A model generated the notes under the pieces. That model saw nothing but the letters and a program-made list of their open reading frames with translations. It ran no database searches and was not told the origin of the DNA. 64,000 nucleotides of DNA from Alitta virens (lineage: Eukaryota > Annelida > Polychaeta > Phyllodocida > Nereididae), in assembly GCA_932294295.1 (NCBI GenBank), contig OW028574.1:26916145-26980144 (forward strand). Reading direction: 5' to 3'. Below are positions 1 through 6,622 of the stretch, piece after piece (the stretch's first letter is position 1; each line of letters starts with the position of its first letter). Position numbers and translations under genes: made by a program.

Positions 1-175
1 ATAGCCTTATGGAATGACGTGGCACAGTTAAATCATCAAGAGTACACACACAGCCATGTAGGAAGTGCACTTAGCAGTGAGATGCCAGACTCACAGGCCG
101 CGCCGATGAAGTAGTAAGGTAGGTGCACTTAGCACAGCCAATGAGAGGAAGAGGACGAAGCATGCATTATGATAA

Positions 176-183
176 CCACGTGG
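176..183 (+). other. Palindromic E-box/G-box CCACGTGG, representative site
   Basis: CACGTG within CCACGTGG is present at this position in types A, B, C, D and Dd, in the first half of F and the second halves of the 438-bp units, and as TCACGTGG in most short monomers. It is mutated in E (CCACGAGG), in the first half of F2 and F3 (CCACATGG) and in M2/M7 S2 copies (TTACGTGG). CACGTG is the core bound by many bHLH and bZIP factors. No binding is shown here, so only the sequence match and its type-specific loss are certain. Confidence 0.5.
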
Positions 184-186
184 GGC

Positions 187-203
187 ACTCGTGCGTAGCG
201 GGG
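187..203 (+). other. Imperfect CENP-B-box-like 17-mer, representative
   Basis: Compared with NTTCGNNNNANNCGGGN, the sequence ACTCGTGCGTAGCGGGG matches 7 of the 9 fixed positions at exact spacing; the mismatches are position 2 (C for T) and position 10 (T for A). It recurs in A, B and S1, in the first halves of F and F2, and in M1 C copies. It is worse in C copies with CTCTTGCTTAG, in D and E (CGGTG) and in S2 (CAGGG). A degenerate site of this kind could be chance. Confidence 0.25.
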
Positions 204-282
204 TCAAGGCCGTTGCAGAGAGCCAGGATGCTGACAAGAAAACAAACGACAACAACGCAACACCGAAGTGAAATACTCTATA

Positions 283-564
283 ATAGCCTTTTGCAACGAC
301 GTGGCACAGTTAAATTATCAAAAGTACACACACAGCCATGTAGGAAGTGCACTAAGCAGTGAGATGCCAGACTTGCAGACCGCGCCGATTAAGTAGTAAG
401 GTAGGTCCACTTGGCACAGCCAATGAGAGGAAGAGGACGAAGCGTGCATTATGATAGCCACGTGGGGCACTCATGCGTAGCGGGGTCAAGGCCGTTGCAG
501 AGAGCCAGGATGCTGACAAGAAAACAAACGACAACAACGCAACACCGAAGTGAAATACTCTATA
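283..564 (+). repeat. Monomer type B (282 bp), reference copy
   Basis: Head ATAGCCTTTTGCAACGACG. Carries ATCAAAAGTACACACACAGCC, GACTTGCAGACC, GTAGTAAGGTAGG and CACTTGGCACAGCC. The tail is GCAGAGAGCC, AAAACAAACG and ACCGAAGTGAAATACTC as in type A, which suggests that A and B share their distal half by conversion. B opens modules M1 and M7. The B copies at 27984, 39527 and 63264 read ACACAACCATG in place of ACACAGCCATG, but the copy at 55512 does not. Confidence 0.93.
411..423 (+). other. Inverted repeat TTGGC-ACA-GCCAA, representative
   Basis: Perfect 5-bp arms with a 3-bp spacer, found in B, B2 and the first halves of F, F2 and F3. Other types have TTAGC-ACA-GCCAA with one mismatch. It resembles the Nuclear Factor I site TTGGC-N5-GCCAA, but the spacer is 3 rather than 5, so NFI dimer binding is not predicted. 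It also contains a CCAAT pentamer. Confidence 0.4.
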
Positions 565-842
565 GTAGCGTCAGGGAACGACGTGGCACAGTTAAATTAT
601 CAAGAGTACACAAAAATGTAGGAAGTGCACTTAGCAGTGAGATGCCAGACTCACAGGCCGCGCCGATGAAGTAGTAAGTAAGGTCCACTTAGCACAGCCA
701 ATGAGAGGCAGAGGACGAAGCGTGCATTATGATAGCCACGTGGGGCACTCGTGCGTAGCGGGGTCAAGGCCGTTGGAGAGGGCCAGGATGCTGACAAGAA
801 AACTAACGACAACAACGCAACACCGAAGTTAAATACTCTATA
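565..842 (+). repeat. Monomer type C (278 bp), reference copy
   Basis: Head GTAGCGTCAGGGAACGACGTGGCACAG. Diagnostic ACACAAAAATGTAGG replaces ACACAGCCATGTAGG. Middle AGTAGTAAGTAAGGTCC, distal GTTGGAGAGGGCC and tail ACCGAAGTTAAATACTC. Copies in M2, M4, M5 and M6 mostly read CACTCTTGCTTAGCGG, copies in M1 read CACTCGTGCGTAGCGG and copies in M7 read CACTCGTTCGTAGCGG. Type C therefore carries a module-specific tag near monomer position 185. C always follows B, B2, F or G/F. Confidence 0.93.
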
Positions 843-1109
843 ATAGCCTTTTGGAACGAAGTGGCACAGTTAAATTATCAAGAGTACACAGCCATGTAGG
901 AAGTGCACTTAGCAGACTCACACACCGCGCCGATTAAGCAGCAAGTTATGTCCACTTAGCACAGCCAATGAGAGGAAGAGGACGAAGCGTGCAATATGAT
1001 AGCCACGTGGGGCAATCGTGCGTAGCGGTGTCAAGGCCGTTGTAGAGGGCCAGGATGCTGACAAGAAAACTAACGACAACAACGCGACACCAAAGTGAAA
1101 CACTCTATA
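843..1109 (+). repeat. Monomer type Dd: type D with an 11-bp deletion (267 bp)
   Basis: Head ATAGCCTTTTGGAACGAAGTGG. It equals type D (reference copy at 2912) except that AGCAG-TGAGATGCCAG-ACTCAC is shortened to AGCAGACTCAC. The 11-bp loss lies between two CAG triplets. D-type markers follow: CACACCGCG, GATTAAGCAGCAAGTTATGTCC, GGGGCAATCG, GCGGTGTC and GCGACACCAAAG. Dd occurs only in M1 and M7 (843, 5114, 12170, 17439, 28544, 40087, 63824), as the first part of the fused unit at 56071, and as the tail of the hybrid at 10939. It is thus a module marker. Confidence 0.93.
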
Positions 1110-1231
1110 ATAGCCTTATGTTAGTCACGTGGGGCACTCGTGCGTAGCGGGGTCAAGGCCGTTGTAGAGGGCCAGGATGCTGACAAGAAAACCAACGACA
1201 ACAACGCAACACTAAAGTGAAATACTCTATA
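1110..1231 (+). repeat. Short monomer S1 (122 bp), reference copy
   Basis: Reads ATAGCCTTATGTTAGTCACGTGG and then runs as the distal part of a full monomer to ACTAAAGTGAAATACTCTATA. Relative to type A it lacks 160 bp. The breakpoint sits at TTATG, which occurs at 7-11 and again at 167-171 of type A. The deletion therefore looks like a microhomology event that created a stable short class. It contains GTCACGTG at 1124-1131, an exact match to the yeast CDEI consensus RTCACRTG, where most full-length monomers have GCCACGTG. S1 usually follows D, Dd, F2 or F3; the S1b variant follows A. Confidence 0.94.
1124..1131 (+). other. CDEI-like octamer GTCACGTG in short monomers, representative
   Basis: Exact match to RTCACRTG, the CDEI element of budding yeast point centromeres bound by Cbf1. 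It occurs in S1, S1b and most S2 copies because these read GTTAGTCACGTGG, where full monomers read GATAGCCACGTGG. An 8-mer match is weak evidence of function. Confidence 0.35.
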
Positions 1232-1513
1232 ATAGCCTTATGGAATGACGTGGCACAGTTAAATCATCAAGAGTACACACACAGCCATGTAGGAAGTGCA
1301 CTTAGCAGTGAAATGCCAGACTCACAGGCCGCGCCGATGAAGTAGTAAGGTAGGTGCACTTAGCACAGCCAATGAGAGGAAGAGGACGAAGCATGCATTA
1401 TGATAACCACGTGGGGCACTCGTGCGTAGCGGGGTCAAGGCCGTTGCAGAGAGCCAGGATGCTGACAAGAAAACAAACGACAACAACGCAACACCGAAGT
1501 GAAATACTCTATA

Positions 1514-1791
1514 GTAGCGTCAGGGAACGACGTGACACAGTTAAATTATCAAGAGTACACAGCCATGTAGGAAGTGCACTTAGCAGTGAGATGCCAGACT
1601 CACAGACCGCGCCGATTAAGCAGCATGTTATGTCCACTTAGCACAGCCAATGAGAGGAAGAGGACGAAGCGTGCAATATGATAGCCACGAGGGGCACTCG
1701 TGCGTAGCGGTGTCAAGGCCGTTGTAGAGGGCCAGGATGCTGACAAGAAAACTAACGACAACAACGCGACACTAAAGTGAAACACTCTATA
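1514..1791 (+). repeat. Monomer type E (278 bp), reference copy
   Basis: Head GTAGCGTCAGGGAACGACGTGACACAG; GTGACACAG separates it from type C. Middle CACAGACCGCG and GATTAAGCAGCATGTTATGTCC. Its E-box is destroyed: GCCACGAGGGGC in place of GCCACGTGGGGC. Tail GCGACACTAAAGTGAAACACTC. The E2 form, with CCGTTTAAGCAGCATG in place of CCGATTAAGCAGCATG, follows G (first at 9545-9822). E almost always precedes S2. In the expanded M2 copy it directly precedes F3. Confidence 0.93.
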
Positions 1792-1913
1792 ATAGCCTTA
1801 TGTTAGTCACGTGGGGCACTCGTGCGTAGCAGGGTCAAGGCCGTTGTAGAGGGCCAGGATGCTGACAAGAAAACCAACGACAACAACGCAACACTAAAGT
1901 GAAATACTCTATA
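1792..1913 (+). repeat. Short monomer S2 (122 bp), reference copy
   Basis: Same 160-bp deletion form as S1, but with GCGTAGCAGGGTC in place of GCGTAGCGGGGTC, and always between E or E2 and F or F2. Copies in M1, M3, M4 and M5 keep GTCACGTGG. Copies in M2 and M7 read GTTACGTGG and also CCGTTTTAGAG, which breaks the CACGTG core. S1 and S2 appear to be descendants of one deletion event that then diverged by position within the higher-order repeat. Confidence 0.93.
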
Positions 1914-2351
1914 ATAGCCTTATAGAATGACGTGGCACAGTTAAATTATCAAGAGTACACAGCCATGTAGGAAGTGCACTAAGCAGTGAGATGCCAGACT
2001 CACAGACCGCGCCGATTAAGTAGTAAGGTAGGTCCACTTGGCACAGCCAATCAGAGGCAGAGGACGAAGCGTGCATTATGATAGCCACGTGGGGCACTCG
2101 TGCGTAGCGGGGTCAAGGCCGTTGCAGAGGGAAGTGCACTTAGCAGTGAGATGCCAGACTCACAGGCCGCGCCGATGAAGTAGTAAGTTAGGTCCGCTTA
2201 ACACAGCCAATGAGAGGCAGAGGACGAAGCGTGCAATATGATAGCCACGTGGGGCACTCATGCGTAGCGGGGTCAAGGCCATTGTAGAGGGCCAGGATGC
2301 TGAAAAGAAAACTAACGACAACAACGCAACACCGAAGTTAAATACTCTATA
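1914..2351 (+). repeat. Long monomer type F (438 bp), reference copy
   Basis: Head ATAGCCTTATAGAATGACG. It runs as a 278-type monomer to GTTGCAGAGG at 2130, then restarts at GAAGTGCACTTAGC and runs a second time through the centre to the end. It is a monomer with an internal 160-bp tandem duplication. First half marker: CAGCCAATCAGAGGC. Second half markers: GTTAGGTCCGCTTAACAC, CACTCATGCG, GGCCATTG and CTGAAAAG. F ends modules M1, M3, M4 and M5. Copies in the A/F hybrids and at 42838 share GGGGTAAAGGCC, a private variant that links those regions. Confidence 0.93.
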
Positions 2352-2633
2352 ATAGCCTTTTGCAACGACGTGGCACAGTTAAATTATCAAAAGTACACAC
2401 ACAGCCATGTAGGAAGTGCACTAAGCAGTGAGATGCCAGACTCGCAGACCGCGCCGATTAAGTAGTAAGGTAGGTGCACTTGGCACAGCCAATGAGAGGC
2501 AGAGGACGAAGCGTGCATTATGATAGCCACGTGGGGCACTCGTGCGTAGCGGGGTCAAGGCCGTTGCAGAGAGCCAGGATGCTGACAAGAAAACAAACGA
2601 CAACAACGCAACACCGAAGTGAAATACTCTATA
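2352..2633 (+). repeat. Monomer type B2 (282 bp), reference copy
   Basis: As type B, but with GACTCGCAGACC for GACTTGCAGACC and CAATGAGAGGCAGAGG for CAATGAGAGGAAGAGG. Copies in M1/M2 territory read GTAGGTGCACTTGGCAC; later copies (24102 onward) read GTAGGTCCACTTGGCAC. B2 opens M2 and M5. Both forms carry the inverted repeat TTGGC-ACA-GCCAA. Confidence 0.92.
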
Positions 2634-2911
2634 GTAGCGTCAGGGAACGACGTGGCACAGTTAAATTATCAAGAGTACACAAAAATGTAGGAAGTGCACT
2701 TAGCAGTGAGATGCCAGACTCACAGGCCGCGCCGATGAAGTAGTAAGTAAGGTCCACTTAGCACAGCCAATGAGAGGCAGAGGACGAAGCGTGCATTATG
2801 ATAGCCACGTGGGGCACTCTTGCTTAGCGGGGTCAAGGCCGTTGGAGAGGGCCAGGATGCTGACAAGAAAACTAACGACAACAACGCAACACCGAAGTTA
2901 AATACTCTATA

Positions 2912-3189
2912 ATAGCCTTTTGGAACGAAGTGGCACAGTTAAATTATCAAGAGCACACAGCCATGTAGGAAGTGCACTAAGCAGTGAGATGCCAGACTCA
3001 CACACCGCGCCGATTAAGCAGCAAGTTATGTCCACTTAGCACAGCCAATGAGAGGAAGAGGACGAAGCGTGCAATATGATAGCCACGTGGGGCAATCGTG
3101 CGTAGCGGTGTCAAGGCCGTTGTAGAGGGCCAGGATGCTGACAAGAAAACTAACGACAACAACGCGACACCAAAGTGAAACACTCTATA
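2912..3189 (+). repeat. Monomer type D (278 bp), reference copy
   Basis: Head ATAGCCTTTTGGAACGAAGTGG and AAGAGCACACAGCC, with the full AGCAGTGAGATGCCAGACTC segment that Dd lacks. Distal GGGGCAATCG, GCGGTGTC and GCGACACCAAAGTGAAACACTC. Variants mark lineages. ACAACACGACACC is found at 24662, 33687, 36205 and 52190. GCAAGTCATGTCC in place of GCAAGTTATGTCC is found at 43836, 45238, 58978 and 60380. D precedes S1. Confidence 0.93.
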
Positions 3190-3993
3190 ATAGCCTTATG
3201 TTAGTCACGTGGGGCACTCGTGCGTAGCGGGGTCAAGGCCGTTGTAGAGGGCCAGGATGCTGACAAGAAAACCAACGACAACAACGCAACACTAAAGTGA
3301 AATACTCTATAATAGCCTTATGGAATGACGTGGCACAGTTAAATCATCAAGAGTACACACACAGCCATGTAGGAAGTGCACTTAGCAGTGAGATGCCAGA
3401 CTCACAGTCCGCGCCGATGAAGTAGTAAGGTAGGTGCACTTAGCACAGCCAATGAGAGGAAGAGGACGAAGCATGCATTATGATAACCACGTGGGGCACT
3501 CGTGCGTAGCGGGGTCAAGGCCGTTGCAGAGAGCCAGGATGCTGACAAGAAAACAAACGACAACAACGCAACACCGAAGTGAAATACTCTATAGTAGCGT
3601 CAGGGAACGACGTGACACAGTTAAATTATCAAGAGTACACAGCCATGTAGGAAGTGCACTTAGCAGTGAGATGCCAGACTCACAGACCGCGCCGATTAAG
3701 CAGCATGTTATGTCCACTTAGCACAGCCAATGAGAGGAAGAGGACGAAGCGTGCAATATGATAGCCACGAGGGGCACTCGTGCGTAGCGGTGTCAAGGCC
3801 GTTGTAGAGGGCCAGGATGCTGACAAGAAAACTAACGACAACAACGCGACACTAAAGTGAAACACTCTATAATAGCCTTATGTTAGTTACGTGGGGCACT
3901 CGTGCGTAGCAGGGTCAAGGCCGTTTTAGAGGGCCAGGATGCTGACAAGAAAACCAACGACAACAACGCAACACTAAAGTGAAATACTCTATA

Positions 3994-4431
3994 ATAGCCT
4001 TATAGAATGACGTGGCACAGTTAAATTATCAAGAGTACACAGCCATGTAGGAAGTGCACTAAGCAGTGAGATGCCAGACTCACAGACCGCGCCGATTAAG
4101 TAGTAAGGTAGGTCCACTTGGCACAGCCAATCAGAGGCAGAGGACGAAGCGTGCATTATGATAGCCACATGGGGCACTCGTGCGTAGCGGGGTCAAGGCC
4201 GTTGCAGAGGGAAGTGCACTTAGCAGTGAGATGCCAGACTCACACACCGCGCCGATTAAGCAGCAAGTTATGTCCAATTAGCACAGCCAATGAGAGGAAG
4301 AGGACGAAGCGTGCAATATGATAGCCACGTGGGGCAATCGTGCGTAGCGGTGTCAAGGCCGTTTTAGAGGGCCAGGATGCCGACAAGAAAACTAACGACA
4401 ACAACGCGACACCAAAGTGAAACACTCTATA
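3994..4431 (+). repeat. Long monomer type F2 (438 bp), reference copy
   Basis: The first half matches F apart from GCCACATGGGGC, which breaks the E-box. The second half is D-like rather than F-like: CACACCGCG, CAGCAAGTTATGTCCAATTAGC, GGGGCAATCG, GCGGTGTC, CCGTTTTAGAGG and GATGCCGAC. F2 therefore looks like an F-type 160-bp duplication whose distal part was replaced by D sequence. It ends M2 and M7 and is followed by S1. Confidence 0.92.
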
Positions 4432-4553
4432 ATAGCCTTATGTTAGTCACGTGGGGCACTCGTGCGTAGCGGGGTCAAGGCCGTTGTAGAGGGCCAGGAT
4501 GCTGACAAGAAAACAAACGACAACAACGCAACACCGAAGTGAAATACTCTATA
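4432..4553 (+). repeat. S1x: S1/A fused short monomer (122 bp)
   Basis: Begins as S1, but its end reads AAAACAAACGACAACAACG and ACCGAAGTGAAATACTC, as in type A, where true S1 has AAAACCAACG and ACTAAAGTG. The next unit is B. The simplest reading is an in-register 282-bp loss between an S1-A pair, since S1-A-B is found at 11206-11891. The same fusion occurs at 16757-16878. It marks the M2 to M1 junction of the 4,271-bp repeat. Confidence 0.85.
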
Positions 4554-6622
4554 ATAGCCTTTTGCAACGACGTGGCACAGTTAAATTATCAAAAGTACAC
4601 ACACAGCCATGTAGGAAGTGCACTAAGCAGTGAGATGCCAGACTTGCAGACCGCGCCGATTAAGTAGTAAGGTAGGTCCACTTGGCACAGCCAATGAGAG
4701 GAAGAGGACGAAGCGTGCATTATGATAGCCACGTGGGGCACTCATGCGTAGCGGGGTCAAGGCCGTTGCAGAGAGCCAGGATGCTGACAAGAAAACAAAC
4801 GACAACAACGCAACACCGAAGTGAAATACTCTATAGTAGCGTCAGGGAACGACGTGGCACAGTTAAATTATCAAGAGTACACAAAAATGTAGGAAGTGCA
4901 CTTAGCAGTGAGATGCCAGACTCACAGGCCGCGCCGATGAAGTAGTAAGTAAGGTCCACTTAGCACAGCCAATGAGAGGCAGAGGACGAAGCGTGCATTA
5001 TGATAGCCATGTGGGGCACTCGTGCGTAGCGGGGTCAAGGCCGTTGGAGAGGGCCAGGATGCTGACAAGAAAACTAACGACAACAACGCAACACCGAAGT
5101 TAAATACTCTATAATAGCCTTTTGGAACGAAGTGGCACAGTTAAATTATCAAGAGTACACAGCCATGTAGGAAGTGCACTTAGCAGACTCACACACCGCG
5201 CCGATTAAGCAGCAAGTTATGTCCACTTAGCACAGCCAATGAGAGGAAGAGGACGAAGCGTGCAATATGATAGCCACGTGGGGCAATCGTGCGTAGCGGT
5301 GTCAAGGCCGTTGTAGAGGGCCAGGATGCTGACAAGAAAACTAACGACAACAACGCGACACCAAAGTGAAACACTCTATAATAGCCTTATGTTAGTCACG
5401 TGGGGCACTCGTGCGTAGCGGGGTCAAGGCCGTTGTAGAGGGCCAGGATGCTGACAAGAAAACCAACGACAACAACGCAACACTAAAGTGAAATACTCTA
5501 TAATAGCCTTATGGAATGACGTGGCACAGTTAAATCATCAAGAGTACACACACAGCCATGTAGGAAGTGCACTTAGCAGTGAAATGCCAGACTCACAGGC
5601 CGCGCCGATGAAGTAGTAAGGTAGGTGCACTTAGCACAGCCAATGAGAGGAAGAGGACGAAGCATGCATTATGATAACCACGTGGGGCACTCGTGCGTAG
5701 CGGGGTCAAGGCCGTTGCAGAGAGCCAGGATGCTGACAAGAAAACAAACGACAACAACGCAACACCGAAGTGAAATACTCTATAGTAGCGTCAGGGAACG
5801 ACGTGACACAGTTAAATTATCAAGAGTACACAGCCATGTAGGAAGTGCACTTAGCAGTGAGATGCCAGACTCACAGACCGCGCCGATTAAGCAGCATGTT
5901 ATGTCCACTTAGCACAGCCAATGAGAGGAAGAGGACGAAGCGTGCAATATGATAGCCACGAGGGGCACTCGTGCGTAGCGGTGTCAAGGCCGTTGTAGAG
6001 GGCCAGGATGCTGACAAGAAAACTAACGACAACAACGCGACACTAAAGTGAAACACTCTATAATAGCCTTATGTTAGTCACGTGGGGCACTCGTGCATAG
6101 CAGGGTCAAGGCCGTTGTAGAGGGCCAGGATGCTGACAAGAAAACCAACGACAACAACGCAACACTAAAGTGAAATACTCTATAATAGCCTTATAGAATG
6201 ACGTGGCACAGTTAAATTATCAAGAGTACACAGCCATGTAGGAAGTGCACTAAGCAGTGAGATGCCAGACTCACAGACCGCGCCGATTAAGTAGTAAGGT
6301 AGGTCCACTTGGCACAGCCAATCAGAGGCAGAGGACGAAGCGTGCATTATGATAGCCACGTGGGGCACTCGTGCGTAGCGGGGTCAAGGCCGTTGCAGAG
6401 GGAAGTGCACTTAGCAGTGAGATGCCAGACTCACAGGCCGCGCCGATGAAGTAGTAAGTTAGGTCCGCTTAACACAGCCAATGAGAGGCAGAGGACGAAG
6501 CGTGCAATATGATAGCCACGTGGGGCACTCATGCGTAGCGGGGTCAAGGCCATTGTAGAGGGCCAGGATGCTGAAAAGAAAACTAACGACAACAACGCAA
6601 CACCGAAGTTAAATACTCTATA
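4554..6622 (+). repeat. Module M1, copy 2 (2,069 bp)
   Basis: Unit starts: B 4554, C 4836, Dd 5114, S1 5381, A 5503, E 5785, S2 6063, F 6185. Private bases are GCCATGTGG at 5007-5015, which breaks the E-box, and GTGCATAGC at 6097. The A copy shares GTGAAATGCCAG with other M1 copies. Confidence 0.92.

Larger units (their letters stand above)
1..282 (+). repeat. Monomer type A (282 bp), reference copy
   Basis: Starts ATAGCCTTATGGAATGACG. Diagnostic features are AAATCATCAAG (others have AAATTATCAAG), the long ACACACACAGCC form, GTGCACTTAGC at 123, GAAGCATGCATTATGATAACC near 158-176 and GCAGAGAGCC near 215. GC is 140 of 282. It holds a palindromic CCACGTGG at 176-183, a CENP-B-box-like 17-mer at 187-203 and a T-free run at 233-268. 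Type A normally follows S1 or a module end and precedes B, E or G. This first copy lies directly before an M1 module, so the window opens inside the array. Confidence 0.95.
283..2351 (+). repeat. Module M1, copy 1 (2,069 bp)
   Basis: Unit starts: B 283, C 565, Dd 843, S1 1110, A 1232, E 1514, S2 1792, F 1914. This is the first half of the 4,271-bp higher-order repeat. Against the next M1 (4554) I noticed only two substitutions on reading (739 C versus 5010 T; 1826 G versus 6097 A). Confidence 0.92.
2352..4553 (+). repeat. Module M2, copy 1 (2,202 bp)
   Basis: Unit starts: B2 2352, C 2634, D 2912, S1 3190, A 3312, E 3594, S2 3872, F2 3994, S1x 4432. The A copy reads CACAGTCCGCG, an M2 marker. 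It closes the first 4,271-bp repeat. Apart from the last short unit I noticed no difference from the copy at 6623. Confidence 0.92.

Noticed and set aside
50..53. AC-repeat length change (ACACACAC versus ACAC) as a microsatellite locus
   Set aside because: It explains the 282 versus 278 bp classes but is type-specific and fixed, not a variable microsatellite in this window.
279..284. TATAAT hexamer at most monomer junctions, as a bacterial -10 or TATA box
   Set aside because: No -35-like element at proper spacing and no downstream gene. It is simply the conserved end/start sequence of the monomer.
1354..1641. Recurrent plus-strand ORF of up to 95 codons, rich in Arg, Thr and Ser, seen in dozens of copies
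   Set aside because: It opens with GTG in the long form (first ATG seven codons in), spans a monomer boundary, has no recognisable domain and changes frame wherever monomer length changes by 4, 11 or 1 bp. Its near identity between copies follows from DNA homogenisation.
1600..1785. Recurrent minus-strand ORF of 61 codons with a hydrophobic, signal-peptide-like start
   Set aside because: The start codon is GTG (or TTG in the B-derived version), not ATG. The reading frame is the antisense of the same satellite and there is no gene context. The hydrophobicity comes from the A/C-rich plus strand read in reverse.
1909..2097. Minus-strand 62-codon ORF in F-type units
   Set aside because: GTG start, confined to the satellite unit, and no family resemblance. 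Treated as a chance ORF.
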